Of a stretch of 50,078 nucleotides of DNA, positions 41,535-50,078 are shown piece after piece; position 1 is the first letter of the stretch, and the number at the start of each line of letters is the position of its first letter. This DNA comes from Ruminococcus sp. Its GTDB lineage: Bacteria > Bacillota > Clostridia > Oscillospirales > Ruminococcaceae. Made by a program: the position numbers and the translations under genes. The notes under the pieces are model-generated. The model was not told the origin of the DNA and searched no databases. It was given only the letters and a program-made list of their open reading frames with translations. The stretch is taken from positions 1 to 50,078 of the forward strand of contig NZ_JAILMR010000074.1 of the NCBI RefSeq assembly GCF_024692365.1, read 5' to 3'.

Positions 41535-42923
41535 TTGAATATAAAATATATCGGTCTCAGCGAGATAAACGGACCTCTGGTCGTTCTCGATAAATGTAAG
41601 AACGTAAGCTATGACGAGATAGCCGATATCGAACTGGATAACGGCACCCACCGTCTTGCGCGTGTTGTTGAGGTCTATGAGGATAAGGCAGTATTGCAGG
41701 TGTTCGAGGGCACAAAGGGGCTTTCGCTGAAAAATACTACCACAAGCTTCGAGGGAAGACCTATGGAACTCCCTCTGGGCGAAGAGATGCTTGGACGTAT
41801 CTTCAACGGTGCAGGCAAGCCTATCGACGGTCTTGGCGAGATAGTTGCTGAGGAATACCGCGACATCAACGGCGAACCTCTTAACCCCGTATCCAGAGTA
41901 TATCCCAGAAACTATATAAATACAGGCATTTCGTCCATAGATGCGCTTATGACCCTTATCAGAGGTCAGAAGCTGCCTATATTCTCGGGTTCGGGTCTTT
42001 CGCATAATAAACTGGCTGTACAGATAGTTCGTCAGGCAAAGATAGCTGACGAAGCAGGTCAGGATTTCGCAGTAGTTTTCGGCGCAATGGGCGTTACCAA
42101 CGACGTTGCTGATTACTTCCGCAGAAGTTTTGAGGAAACAGGCGTTCTCCAGAGAGTATCCATGTTCCTTAACCTTTCAAATGACCCCATAATCGAGCGT
42201 ATACTTACCCCCAGATGCGCACTTACCTGCGCTGAATATCTGGCATTCAAGAAGAATATGCATATCCTTGTTATACTGACGGATATGACTTCATACGCAG
42301 AAGCACTGCGTGAGTTCTCGTCTTCAAAGGGCGAGATACCGGGAAGAAAGGGTTACCCAGGATACCTCTATTCCGACCTGGCTTCTATATATGAGAGAGC
42401 GGGCATCGTAAAGGGCGCAAACGGTTCTGTTACACAGATACCGATACTTACCATGCCCAACGACGATATCACCCACCCTGTACCCGACCTTACGGGATAT
42501 ATCACCGAGGGTCAGATAGTTCTGGACAGAAACCTTGATGCTACGGGCGTATATCCCGGAGTTGCTATACTGCCCAGCCTTTCAAGACTTATGAAAGACG
42601 GCATAGGCGAGGGCTATACCCGTGAAGATCATCAGATGTGTGCTAACCAGCTGTTTGCGGCTTATGCAAAGGTTCAGGACGCACGTTCGCTGGCTTCCGT
42701 TATCGGTGAGGAAGAGCTTACTGCCACCGATAAGGCTTACCTGAAATTCGGTGAACTGTTTGAAGCGCATTTTATCGATCAGGGATTTGAGACTAACCGT
42801 TCGATAGAAGAAACCCTTGACCTTGGCTGGAAACTTCTTTCGTCACTTCCCAGAACTGAACTTGACAGAGTCGATGATGAACATCTGGACAAGTTCTATA
42901 AGCCTGAAGAAGCGTATACCTAG
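41535..42923 (+). CDS. V/A-type ATPase regulatory subunit B
   Basis: 462 residues, TTG start after GGAGGTGG. Non-catalytic partner of A in the hexameric head; it lacks a true P-loop and shows [20 protein letters not shown] instead, as usual for B. The blocks [53 protein letters not shown] and [18 protein letters not shown]-like [17 protein letters not shown] are typical. The stop is 24 bases before a small membrane gene that is not part of the standard complex. Confidence 0.97.
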   Translation: MNIKYIGLSEINGPLVVLDKCKNVSYDEIADIELDNGTHRLARVVEVYEDKAVLQVFEGTKGLSLKNTTTSFEGRPMELPLGEEMLGRIFNGAGKPIDGLGEIVAEEYRDINGEPLNPVSRVYPRNYINTGISSIDALMTLIRGQKLPIFSGSGLSHNKLAVQIVRQAKIADEAGQDFAVVFGAMGVTNDVADYFRRSFEETGVLQRVSMFLNLSNDPIIERILTPRCALTCAEYLAFKKNMHILVILTDMTSYAEALREFSSSKGEIPGRKGYPGYLYSDLASIYERAGIVKGANGSVTQIPILTMPNDDITHPVPDLTGYITEGQIVLDRNLDATGVYPGVAILPSLSRLMKDGIGEGYTREDHQMCANQLFAAYAKVQDARSLASVIGEEELTATDKAYLKFGELFEAHFIDQGFETNRSIEETLDLGWKLLSSLPRTELDRVDDEHLDKFYKPEEAYT

Positions 42924-42947
42924 AGATAACAATGAGGAGAGATCTGT

Positions 42948-43157
42948 ATGTCATCGTATGAGCTCATAAAATTGGCTTTTGCCATTGCAGCAGTCATTCT
43001 GGGAGTTGGTATGCTTATAAAGCCCGAAAGGTTCCTAAAAAAGGGCAGTGAGGGCAGTGAAGCTGAGATAAGCAAGTATCGCAAAGTAGGTACTTTTGTC
43101 ACTGTGGTCGGTATACTGGCTGTTTTGCTGAATATCGTGCTTATAGTGAAATACTGA
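42948..43157 (+). CDS. Small two-helix membrane protein inserted in the V-ATPase operon
   Basis: 69 residues with two membrane helices (about 8-24 and 47-66) joined by a charged loop (KPERFLKKGSEGSEAEISKYRK). A good ribosome binding site (GAGGAGAG, six bases before ATG) and membrane-protein composition support a real gene. It is not a known V-ATPase subunit. The place between B and D suggests a small accessory or assembly protein of the ion-pumping complex, by position only. Confidence 0.75.
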   Translation: MSSYELIKLAFAIAAVILGVGMLIKPERFLKKGSEGSEAEISKYRKVGTFVTVVGILAVLLNIVLIVKY

Positions 43158-43214
43158 GTTATCAAAAAGTAAGCGAGGGTCTCGTTTCTTATTTCCGAAA
43201 GGAGTGAAAAAGCT

Positions 43215-43862
43215 TTGGCTGTACAGCAGGTGTTCCCAACAAATGGCAACCTCATAGCAACTAAGAAAAATCTCCAGCTGGCTGCACTGGGTTATGAACT
43301 TCTCGACAGAAAGCGTAATATACTTATACGCGAGATAATGACGCTGGTCGAAAAAGCCAAGGAACTCAGAAGCTCCATAGAAGATACCTATAAGGAAGCC
43401 TATGAGATGCTGAAACTGGCAAATATGTCCATGGGCGTTATCACCCCCTACGCCGAATGTATGCCCGTTGAGGACGGAATAGAACTTTCCTCAAAAAGCG
43501 TTATGGGCGTGGAGCTTCCGCAGGTAATATACCATGAAACACCCCGTGAAGTCTGTTATGGGTTCGCGAGAACAGATTCTCAGCTGGACAGGGCTTTCAT
43601 CGCCTTTGAAAAAGTTAAAAGGCTCACAGTGACCCTTGCCGAAGTTGAGAACAGCATTTACAGACTTTCCGTGGCTATAAAGAAAACACAGCGCAGAGCA
43701 AACGCGCTGCAAAACATAATAATACCCCGCTATACCGATACCGTGAAGTTCATCGCGGATTCTCTTGAAGAAAAAGACAGAGAGGAATTCTCGCGAATGA
43801 AAGTCATAAAGGCGGTAAAGCTGAAGAAAGAAACCGAAAACAACGGAGAGGGACAACAATGA
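43215..43862 (+). CDS. V/A-type ATPase subunit D (central axle)
   Basis: 215 residues, TTG start after GGAG. Antiparallel coiled coil that rotates inside the A3B3 head. The N-terminal LAALGYELLDRKRNIL and C-terminal RRANALQNIIIPRYTDTVKFI are the family landmarks; the latter is close to 'RVNALE...IP....T...I'. A possible seven-pair hairpin (AAGCGAG/CTCGTTT with a G-U pair) lies in the gap just upstream and could tune its translation. The stop overlaps the next start by four bases. Confidence 0.95.
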   Translation: MAVQQVFPTNGNLIATKKNLQLAALGYELLDRKRNILIREIMTLVEKAKELRSSIEDTYKEAYEMLKLANMSMGVITPYAECMPVEDGIELSSKSVMGVELPQVIYHETPREVCYGFARTDSQLDRAFIAFEKVKRLTVTLAEVENSIYRLSVAIKKTQRRANALQNIIIPRYTDTVKFIADSLEEKDREEFSRMKVIKAVKLKKETENNGEGQQ

Positions 43863-44452
43863 ATAAAATGAAAAAAATACTAGGCAACTTTACGGTGCTT
43901 TCTCTTTTCTGCATCGTAATGGGTGTGGCGCTGATAATCAGACCCGACCTGTTTACAAGGGTTGTAGGTCTTATAGTTGGCGGTATAATCACTACAATGG
44001 GCGCAGTTGCACTGATGAGGTACTTTATACGTACCAAGACCGACCCCGATAACGCAAGCGGTCTTGTAAGCGGAGTGGTACTTATCGTCGCAGGCGTGTT
44101 CGTCATGGTAAGACCCGATTTTATCCCGAAAGTTATAGCTTTCGTGTTCGGTGCCTATATGCTGATAAGCGGCATAACCAATATACAGGGCGCTATGAAC
44201 CTGAGAAAGAACAGCAGCACCCGCTGGACAAAAGCAATGGTCTCCGCAGTGCTGACAACACTGGCTGGTCTGCTGCTGGTCATCAATCCTATAATAGCTG
44301 TTGATTTTGCATTCAGACTTATGGGCGTTTGCCTGCTGATATCGGGACTTTCCAACATCACTGGCACATTGCTGACAGGCGGCAATAAGCAGGAACCTGA
44401 TATCAGGTTTGATAACAGGGATAATGGTCAGAAATTTATTGATATTGATTAG
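43859..44452 (+). CDS. DUF308/HdeD-like membrane protein at the end of the V-ATPase operon
   Basis: 197 residues, six membrane helices in three similar pairs: LFCIVMGVALIIRPDLF, VVLIVAGVFVMVRPDFI and TTLAGLLLVINPIIAV, each followed by the pattern 'G.....G...L....'. This triple 'G..L...P' layout is that of DUF308 (HdeD-type) proteins, reported to help bacteria under acid stress in enterobacteria. The start overlaps the subunit D stop by four bases (ATGA), and the hairpin downstream ends the operon. The link to ion pumping is by co-transcription only. Confidence 0.85.
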   Translation: MNKMKKILGNFTVLSLFCIVMGVALIIRPDLFTRVVGLIVGGIITTMGAVALMRYFIRTKTDPDNASGLVSGVVLIVAGVFVMVRPDFIPKVIAFVFGAYMLISGITNIQGAMNLRKNSSTRWTKAMVSAVLTTLAGLLLVINPIIAVDFAFRLMGVCLLISGLSNITGTLLTGGNKQEPDIRFDNRDNGQKFIDID

Positions 44453-44457
44453 AATTA

Positions 44458-44490
44458 AAGCAGTCCTTTGTGGGCTGCTTTTTGTTTGTC
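44458..44490 (+). terminator. Terminator of the V-ATPase operon
   Basis: AAAGCAGTCC and GGGCTGCTTT pair (one G-T) around a short loop and run into Ts. Confidence 0.85.
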
Positions 44491-44605
44491 TTGGTGATGG
44501 AACATACTACGCGGTGAGATATGTCAAGGAGAGGAGCTTTGGCATATCTTGCCATGTAGTGCGGAAAAATCCACACAAAATTGATTAAAGTGAACAATTG
44601 TACTA

Positions 44606-44635
44606 TTGACATCAAGGGCAGTTCTGTGATATACT
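44606..44635 (+). promoter_or_regulatory. Promoter of the DHHW-like gene
   Basis: TTGACA (44606-44611), 18 bases, TATACT (44630-44635), about 40 bases before the start. Confidence 0.75.
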
Positions 44636-44676
44636 ATAATTTGTCATGAATATGTTTTTGTAGGAGCGTGTTATAA

Positions 44677-45876
44677 ATGAAAATTAAGATATTTGCAGCC
44701 TGCGCCGCCGCTATGCTGATGCTTACAGGCTGTGGAAATACTATCGGACAGAATAAGGATATTGTGGTCGACCCAAAACCCAAGACCACCGAAGCTGTGC
44801 CAACTATCGATGAAGACGGCACAGAGTCCGAAAAGCCCGAAGAACCAACCGAATCTGCCGTTAAGGACGCTAAAGACGATAAGGATAAGAAAAAGACCTC
44901 GAAGGCTACCACGACAAAAACCCCCGAAACTACGACTAAAGCAACTACTACAACCGCTGCCCCCGAGGAAGGCACCTATGAGTACTTCAACGGCTGTATA
45001 CTCGCAAATTCGGGTACATCAAATGTCCGTGCTATGGAGGAATACTATTATAATTCCGAAAACGGCAGATATCTGGCGGACTGCGTTGATGTTTACGCCG
45101 ACAGCGTAGGCAGTGATGTCAATACCTATCTGATGATGATTCCTACTTCTCAGGAATTTTATATCCCCGATGACCTCAGAAGCAGCTATCCCGACCAGAA
45201 GGAATGTGCTGATGAGGTGTATTCAATGATGACATCTGGCAAGAGTGTGCCGATAAATTCCACACTTGAGGAACACAAGGGTGAGTACCTCTATTCCCGC
45301 AGTGACTACCACTGGCAGCCGCTGGCGGCTTACTATGCTTCAAAGGTCTTCGCTGATAAGGCAGGGGTCGATTTTGCATCACTTGACAGTTACGAGAAGG
45401 TCGTGCGCGAGGGCTATCTCGGCGCATTCTATTCGGTGAACGGCATCTATCCTCTGGAGGACGCTCCCGATACTTTCACCTACTACAAGCCCGCAAATCT
45501 TGATTCGCTGAGCGTGCTTTTCCACGATACCTATTTCGGCGAGGGTGTGCCCAGTTCGCTGTTCTTTGAGGACAACGATATCTCCGCAAGCTACACCGTG
45601 TTTGTCGGCACCGATGATACTATCCTTGAAGTCGATACCGATGTTGACAACGACAGAGTGCTGGTAATATTCAAGGACAGCTACGGCAACGCACTTGTGC
45701 CTTTCCTGACTTCCTCATTCTCGAAGATATACCTCTGCGATAACAGATTCTTCAATATCAACTCCGTGAAATTCGCGAAAGATGTTGGCGCAACAGATGT
45801 GCTTTTCGCACTGGGTGCGGCATCGTCAAGCAGCTATGATAAGATATCACTGATAGAATCTAACATGAACCAGTAA
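44677..45876 (+). CDS. DHHW-like surface lipoprotein (SGNH/AlgX-like)
   Basis: 399 residues. Signal with a clean lipobox LTGC (Cys near residue 20), then an Asp/Glu/Lys/Thr-rich linker to about 100 (TKTPETTTKATTTTAAPEE). The folded part has SRSDYHWQPLAAYYASKVF, the counterpart of the DHHW motif (here DYHW), and VLVIFKDSYGNALVPFL, the SGNH-like Asp/Ser block. Relatives include DHHW proteins next to MBOAT acyltransferases in exopolysaccharide acetylation. No MBOAT gene is adjacent, so the role here is unclear. It has its own promoter and a bidirectional terminator after it. Confidence 0.85.
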   Translation: MKIKIFAACAAAMLMLTGCGNTIGQNKDIVVDPKPKTTEAVPTIDEDGTESEKPEEPTESAVKDAKDDKDKKKTSKATTTKTPETTTKATTTTAAPEEGTYEYFNGCILANSGTSNVRAMEEYYYNSENGRYLADCVDVYADSVGSDVNTYLMMIPTSQEFYIPDDLRSSYPDQKECADEVYSMMTSGKSVPINSTLEEHKGEYLYSRSDYHWQPLAAYYASKVFADKAGVDFASLDSYEKVVREGYLGAFYSVNGIYPLEDAPDTFTYYKPANLDSLSVLFHDTYFGEGVPSSLFFEDNDISASYTVFVGTDDTILEVDTDVDNDRVLVIFKDSYGNALVPFLTSSFSKIYLCDNRFFNINSVKFAKDVGATDVLFALGAASSSSYDKISLIESNMNQ

Positions 45877-45921
45877 AAAAATACCGTCCGACTGATATTT
45901 ACATCTGTCGGACGGTTTTAA
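45876..45921. terminator. Bidirectional terminator between the DHHW-like and DagK-like genes
   Basis: ACCGTCCGAC/GTCGGACGGT, a perfect 10-pair stem with A and T runs on its flanks, between convergent genes. Confidence 0.92.
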
Positions 45922-45922
45922 T

Positions 45923-46939
45923 TTATTCTTTGTCTTCGTTGGGAAGATGTTCTTCTTCGTGGGTCTTGAAGTACTCTTCCGCACTCAGTTTCAGCAGACG
46001 TTCCGCAGGCGCCTGTAAACGCACGAATTCCTGTTCCGCGGTTATGGAGTTGAAGCCTATTTTCAGGCGGATAGCCTGTTTCAGGTTCACTATATCCACA
46101 TCGTCATGCACGCCGCCTGATTCACCATCGAGTGCCCATGCAAGGGGCTGCTTGCTCTTTATTTTCAGGTGGGATGTCTTGAATGTAACAAAGTTGGGAC
46201 CTGTCAGCTTGTTTATAGCAGCTTCTGCAAGGATACCGCTGAGTTCTATCGCATTGTTTGGTGTCTTGATAAGGCAGACCTCGAACAGACCGTCATCATA
46301 GCATACGCCGTCCTGAATGAAGTTCTTCATGCCCGCGATACTCTGGGAATTGGAAATAAGACCCAGTGCGAAGCTGCCCTCGATAACCTCGCCGTCATGC
46401 TCGATAGTGAGGTCGTAACCGCGTATCTCGTTTACACGGCGCAGAGCCTCAACGATGTAAGCAACATGACCAAAACGGTTCTTGTACTCTTGTGGAGTTT
46501 CATAGGATACCGCAGTGAACGCGCCGAATGCCGCTACATAAACGAAATTCTTGTTGCCGTTGAACAGACCGATATCGTAATCAAAGAATACGCCCTTGGC
46601 GATGGCGTTTGCGCAGTCCACGGGCTTGTTTGGCAGACCCAGTGACATACCGACATCGTTTGTTGAACCAGTAGGGATATATCCAAGCGGAACTTTCTTA
46701 TCCAGCGAAAGAAGTGCGCTCACAGCTTCGGAAAGCGTGCCGTCACCGCCGCTTGCCAGTACGAGGTCATATTTGTCGCCGTCTTCTTTTATTTTGCGGT
46801 AGCCGTCACCCGAACATTGGGTTGGATAAACAGTTACATCATAGTCCTCTTTGGTAAAGATATCGACGATATTGAACAGCTCATTCCTGATCTGACCTTT
46901 ACCCGCAAGGGGATTGAATACGAAAAGCAGTTTGCTCAT
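45923..46939 (-). CDS. Diacylglycerol/lipid kinase family protein
   Basis: 338-residue cytoplasmic lipid kinase of the DAGK catalytic fold. NPLAGKG starts the nucleotide-binding part and GGDGT at 64-68 is the ATP/phosphate motif; GYIPTGSTNDVGMSLGLP follows. The second beta-rich domain has FALGLISNSQSIAG and LAWALDGESGG, the typical 'DGE' ending. DgkB in B. subtilis, of this family, recycles diacylglycerol for lipoteichoic acid synthesis; YegS-like phosphorylation of other lipids is the alternative. It starts after CGGAGG. A promoter lies about 110 bases upstream, leaving a leader with a long hairpin. Confidence 0.93.
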   Translation of the reverse strand: MSKLLFVFNPLAGKGQIRNELFNIVDIFTKEDYDVTVYPTQCSGDGYRKIKEDGDKYDLVLASGGDGTLSEAVSALLSLDKKVPLGYIPTGSTNDVGMSLGLPNKPVDCANAIAKGVFFDYDIGLFNGNKNFVYVAAFGAFTAVSYETPQEYKNRFGHVAYIVEALRRVNEIRGYDLTIEHDGEVIEGSFALGLISNSQSIAGMKNFIQDGVCYDDGLFEVCLIKTPNNAIELSGILAEAAINKLTGPNFVTFKTSHLKIKSKQPLAWALDGESGGVHDDVDIVNLKQAIRLKIGFNSITAEQEFVRLQAPAERLLKLSAEEYFKTHEEEHLPNEDKE

Positions 46940-46984
46940 TTGTTCCTCCGATAGGTTTAGTATTTGTTCTTTGAAGATATTTTT

Positions 46985-47024
46985 CCCCGATGCAGCAAAT
47001 AGATGCGATCTGCCGTACTCGGGG
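46985..47024 (-). promoter_or_regulatory. Structured leader upstream of the DagK-like gene
   Basis: CCCCGA (46985-46990) pairs with TCGGGG (47019-47024), with an inner GCAG/CTGC pair (46992-46995 and 47010-47013). It lies in the transcribed leader. It is not a known riboswitch that I recognise. Confidence 0.45.
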
Positions 47025-47048
47025 ATAATTATTTTATTCTGCTATATA

Positions 47049-47077
47049 ATTTTATCACGCTGTATTTCTATTGTCAA
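47049..47077 (-). promoter_or_regulatory. Promoter of the DagK-like gene
   Basis: Minus strand TTGACA (47072-47077), 17 bases, TAAAAT (47049-47054). Confidence 0.85.
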
Positions 47078-47215
47078 TACCCTTTATGTTAATAAAACTT
47101 ACTTATGTTAGCCAAGCGCTGTTTTTGGTGGGAAAACGTTTGTGTCGGAGGTCGGTAAGTACTCAGCACTTGGGGTGGTTCACTTTTGAAGACCGTCACT
47201 GGAACAGATAAATCA

Positions 47216-47330
47216 CAAAAAAGACCCGCCGAGGTATATCCCCCGACGGGCGTGCCGCTTATGACCGAGCTTCTGCGGCGAAAGCTTTTCTGTCGTTCAC
47301 CTGTTATTGTAAATAAAAATCAGAGAAAAC
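47216..47330 (-). ncRNA. Putative small RNA (orphan promoter and terminator)
   Basis: Minus-strand TTGTTA-N16-TACAAT at 47331-47358 is followed about 80 bases later by a GC-rich stem (CCCGTCG/CGGCGGG with one T-G pair) and six Ts at 47216-47253. An AGCTT/AAGCT hairpin lies between. The transcript would be about 110 bases and carries only a 13-codon frame. The -35 is imperfect. Confidence 0.35.
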
Positions 47331-47453
47331 ATTGTACCTTACAAATAACGGATAACAAAATTTTAATAACCAATAAACTATACCATGTACCTGATCTCTA
47401 TACTATTAAAGAATAAATCTTTTTTGGGAACGGCAGCGGAAATCCAGCCCTTA

Positions 47454-47957
47454 TCAGGGCTCAAATTCCATTGTTACAGTGCTGTTGACCAGGTCAAGAG
47501 CAGTCTGCAGTTTTGCCAGCGTGTTGCGAGCCTGCTCGTAGTCAGCCTTTGCCTGAGCAGGGTCGTAGTTGGTATAGGTGTAGTCGATGATGTTGTTGTA
47601 GTTGCTCGTAGTGCATCTGCGCTTCGGCAGTACGTTCATCATGCGGAACAGCCTGTTGATACGGGCTGTCAGCTGAGGTATGTATACCAGCACCTGATCG
47701 ATTGTCATATCGAACCCGGGAACTTCGGTGGTGCTGTTGAAAATGTTTATTGTGTGCTTCAGCTTTCTTATTTTTCTGTCCAGCTCTTCAAGCTTCGCCT
47801 GAGTAGACGCATAGTCGTATTCGGGACGCAGTTCATCGGGGTCTTCACCCACAGCGGCGTTGTATTCCTTGCCATTCTGCTCGGCAATGCAGACATTGTT
47901 ATATTCATCGGTGTAGCCTCTCAGTATCTTAGCTGCTTCTGCTGATGTTATCTTCAT
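47454..47957 (-). CDS. Coiled-coil protein of unknown function
   Basis: 167 residues, no signal or membrane segment. Helical N-terminus (KITSAEAAKILRGYTDEYNN), then a long heptad-rich helix (TQAKLEELDRKIRKLKHTIN), a loop with EVPGFDMTIDQVLVYIPQLT, and a last helix (AQAKADYEQARNTLAKLQTA). The middle motif resembles the DIP1984/DUF6847-type coiled-coil proteins, a weak guess. The start follows GAGGAGGAG. Codon use matches the neighbours. Confidence 0.65.
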   Translation of the reverse strand: MKITSAEAAKILRGYTDEYNNVCIAEQNGKEYNAAVGEDPDELRPEYDYASTQAKLEELDRKIRKLKHTINIFNSTTEVPGFDMTIDQVLVYIPQLTARINRLFRMMNVLPKRRCTTSNYNNIIDYTYTNYDPAQAKADYEQARNTLAKLQTALDLVNSTVTMEFEP

Positions 47958-48064
47958 TATTATCTCCTCCTCGGTGATCTTTAAGTGTCCTCGTTGTTTT
48001 CTGTACTAAGTATAACACGCCTGAACGAAAATATCATATAATTTTTTCTGCAATGATCATTGGT

Positions 48065-48104
48065 CAAAAAGAGTGTACGAGGAAATTTCCTCATACACTC
48101 TTAT
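48065..48104 (-). terminator. Terminator of glnN
   Basis: AGAGTGTA and TACACTCT with a GAGG AAATTT CCTC core form one long, nearly perfect inverted repeat, with a T run on the minus strand, about 10 bases after the stop. Confidence 0.88.
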
Positions 48105-48114
48105 ATACGTGTTA

Positions 48115-50078
48115 TTACTTAACGTAGAACAGCAGCTGACCGTATGTAGGATAAGGCCAGTACTTCTCGCCGACCAGAGTTTCGATCTCGTCAGCAGATG
48201 CTCTCAGCTCACCCATTGCAACGAATACTGTATCGTGATAGTAGTTAGCCAGAGCTTCAACATCGTCGATATCCTTAGCTTTGATCTCAGCTTCTTCCAG
48301 TGCGGAAAGTCTGCGGTAGGTCTGTGCAGCCAGTGAGGAAAGTCTCTTTACCAGATCGTCCTCGAAAGAAGTATCTGCGCCGCAGTCCTTAGCCAGTGCG
48401 GAAGTCTGTGCCAGCTCCTTGATGTAGGTAGCAACAGCAGGGAGGATATCCTTCTTAGCCATATCTATCATGGTCAGAGCTTCGATGTTGATGGTTTTGC
48501 AGTATTCGTCCAGCAGGATCTCAACTCTCGATTTCAGCTCGGTCTCGCTGTAAACATTGTACTTCGAGAACAGCTCAACGTTCTTGGGTGCGAGATATGT
48601 GGGTATAGCCTCGGGAGTGCTCTTAAGGTTCAGCAGCCCTCTCTTTTCAGCCTCAGCTACCCAGTCAACGGAATAGCCGTCGCCGTTGAAGATGATGTTC
48701 TTGCTCTCCTTGATGGTGTTCTTGATGAGGTCGTCCAGTGCATCCTGGAAATTGTCAGCCTTTTCAAGAACATCTGCGAAATCGTCCAGTACTTTTGCAA
48801 CGATGGTGTTGAGAACAGTGTTTGGACCTGCGCAGGAAAGTCTTGAACCTGGGCTTCTGAACTCGAACTTATTGCCTGTGAAAGCAAAAGGAGAAGTTCT
48901 GTTTCTGTCGGTAGTATCCTTAGCAAAGTGGGGGAGTACGTCAACGCCGATCTCCATCTCAACGTGTTCGCCTTCGTACTTGTAGCCGTTAACGATAGAA
49001 TCCAGCACACCTGTCAGTTCATCGCCCAGGAATATGGAGATGATAGCGGGCGGTGCTTCGTTAGCGCCGAGTCTGTGATCGTTGCCCGCAGTAGCTACGC
49101 AAGCTCTGAGAACGTCCTGATAATCATGAACTGCCTTGATAACAGCAGTCAGGAACAGCAGGAACTGAGCATTCTCGGCAGGAGTCTTGCCGGGTTCAAG
49201 AAGATTGATGCCTGTATTTGTTGAAAGCGACCAGTTGTTGTGCTTGCCCGAACCGTTGATGCCTGCAAAGGGCTTTTCGTGGAGCAGGCACTTGAAGCCG
49301 TGCTTTCTTGCAGTACGCTTCATGATCTCCATGGTCAGCTGATTGTGATCGGTAGCGATATTTGTAGTGCCGTAGATGGGAGCAAGCTCGTGCTGTGCGG
49401 GAGCGACCTCGTTGTGCTTGGTCTTGGCATGAATTCCCAGTCTCCAGAGCTGTTCGTCCAGATCCTTCATATAAGCGGCAACTCTTGTCTTGATAGTGCC
49501 GAAGTAGTGATCTTCAAGCTCCTGACCCTTGGGTGCGGGTGCGCCGAAGAGAGTTCTGCCTGTGAAGATCATATCCTTTCTGTGAGAATACATCTCTCTG
49601 TCAACAAGGAAGTATTCCTGCTCGGGACCAACGTTTGAGATAACTCGAGTAGCATCGGAACCAAAGAGTTTCAATACTCTCAGTGCAGACTTGTTGATAG
49701 CTTCCATGGATCTCAGCAGGGGAGTTTTCTTATCCAGTGCTTCACCGTTGTAAGAGCAGAAAGCAGTGGGTATGCAGAGGGTCTTTTCCTTTATGAAAGC
49801 GTAGGAAGTAGGATCCCACGCGGTATAGCCTCTTGCTTCAAAAGTTGCTCTCAGTCCGCCGGAGGGGAAGGAGGAAGCATCAGGCTCGCCCTTTACGAGC
49901 TCCTTGCCCGAGAATTCCATAATAACATGACCGCCCTCAGCAGGTGTGATAAAGCTGTCCAGCTTTTCAGCGGTAAGACCTGTCATAGGCTGGAACCAGT
50001 GAGTGTAATGTGTGCAGCCCTTTTCAACTGCCCAATCCTTCATGGCATTTGCAACGATGTTAGCAACATCGGGTGCCA
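48115..50078 (-). CDS. glnN: Type III glutamine synthetase, N-terminus missing
   Basis: Joins ammonia to glutamate using ATP, the main nitrogen-assimilation step. The minus strand is open from the window edge (reading [12 protein letters not shown]) to the stop at 48115, about 654 of the roughly 700 residues. Family-specific landmarks are [47 protein letters not shown] and [14 protein letters not shown], the last two in the catalytic region. This GSIII class is dodecameric and is typical of Bacteroides, cyanobacteria and ruminococci. The first ATG inside the window is not the start because coding continues upstream; the 5' end and promoter lie beyond the window. Confidence 0.96.
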   Translation of the reverse strand, partial: APDVANIVANAMKDWAVEKGCTHYTHWFQPMTGLTAEKLDSFITPAEGGHVIMEFSGKELVKGEPDASSFPSGGLRATFEARGYTAWDPTSYAFIKEKTLCIPTAFCSYNGEALDKKTPLLRSMEAINKSALRVLKLFGSDATRVISNVGPEQEYFLVDREMYSHRKDMIFTGRTLFGAPAPKGQELEDHYFGTIKTRVAAYMKDLDEQLWRLGIHAKTKHNEVAPAQHELAPIYGTTNIATDHNQLTMEIMKRTARKHGFKCLLHEKPFAGINGSGKHNNWSLSTNTGINLLEPGKTPAENAQFLLFLTAVIKAVHDYQDVLRACVATAGNDHRLGANEAPPAIISIFLGDELTGVLDSIVNGYKYEGEHVEMEIGVDVLPHFAKDTTDRNRTSPFAFTGNKFEFRSPGSRLSCAGPNTVLNTIVAKVLDDFADVLEKADNFQDALDDLIKNTIKESKNIIFNGDGYSVDWVAEAEKRGLLNLKSTPEAIPTYLAPKNVELFSKYNVYSETELKSRVEILLDEYCKTINIEALTMIDMAKKDILPAVATYIKELAQTSALAKDCGADTSFEDDLVKRLSSLAAQTYRRLSALEEAEIKAKDIDDVEALANYYHDTVFVAMGELRASADEIETLVGEKYWPYPTYGQLLFYVK

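Larger units (their letters stand above)
46940..47453. other. 514-base intergenic region with leader, putative small RNA and no gene
   Basis: Contains the structured DagK leader (46985-47024), the DagK promoter (47049-47077) and a minus-strand promoter-plus-terminator pair at 47216-47358. Open frames here (for example 47186-47416) have no ribosome binding site and no coding-like composition, so I do not call them genes. Confidence 0.6.

Noticed and set aside
42059-42923. Possible missing P-loop in ATPase subunit B
   Set aside because: Lack of a true P-loop is normal for the regulatory B subunit.
34897-44452. F-type ATP synthase
   Set aside because: The operon has subunit I with a long soluble arm, a duplicated proteolipid K and D/F/C subunits, which are V/A-type.
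47186-47416. 76-codon plus-strand open frame
   Set aside because: No ribosome binding site and it reads through the putative minus-strand terminator.

Overview
The window looks like a chromosomal segment of a Ruminococcus-type anaerobic Firmicute (Oscillospiraceae). The signs are a secreted leucine-rich-repeat protein ending in a two-repeat type I dockerin (the cellulosome anchoring module), a type III glutamine synthetase, a bifunctional AdhE, a V/A-type ATPase operon, strong AGGAGG-type ribosome binding sites, GTG and TTG starts, and many textbook TTGACA-N17-TATAAT promoters. No rRNA, tRNA, CRISPR array, phage module or transposase was found. A perfect parS-like palindrome at 4483-4498 is compatible with an origin-proximal position.

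Layout. 1-2404 (minus): 3' truncated gpmI, a small membrane protein and tpiA. 2566-3974 (minus): three-gene operon of unknown function. 3975-4604: a GC-rich, hairpin-rich non-coding block ending in the parS-like site. 4605-11353 (minus): apparent operon pdxY-trmL-seven paralogous two-TM/PH-like membrane proteins-degV. 11482-13623 (plus): a frameshifted secreted-protein pseudogene and the LRR-dockerin gene. 14175-27420 (plus): a ten-gene surface/transport locus with two LolD-type ATPases (one with an AbrB-like tail), a 979-residue solute-binding protein with carbohydrate-binding-like modules, two CUT1-type permease pairs, an NHL/TPR membrane protein, a YIP1 protein and a DUF5696-like secreted protein. 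27569-28876 (minus): capA-like lipoprotein. 29331-31967 (plus): adhE. 32044-34577 (minus): trmN6-like methyltransferase, then an ACT-domain regulator and homoserine dehydrogenase. 34897-44452 (plus): V/A-ATPase operon with two extra membrane proteins. 44677-45876 (plus): DHHW-like lipoprotein. 45923-46939 (minus): diacylglycerol-kinase-family protein. 47454-47957 (minus): coiled-coil protein. 48115-50078 (minus): glnN, 5' truncated.

How it works together. The metabolic genes fit a saccharolytic fermenter: lower glycolysis (gpmI, tpiA), NADH re-oxidation to ethanol (adhE, with a possible Rex box over its -35), a rotary ATPase for ion homeostasis, and ammonia assimilation (glnN). The dockerin protein and the 14-27 kb locus point to extracellular glycan binding and uptake. 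The two most interesting undescribed regions are the 14-27 kb surface/transport locus, which carries two permease pairs but no MalK-type ATPase, and the seven-gene PH-like membrane protein array at 5.5-9.8 kb, which shows subfamily pairs, an internal fusion and mosaic ends. All family names come from reading motifs; no database search was possible.
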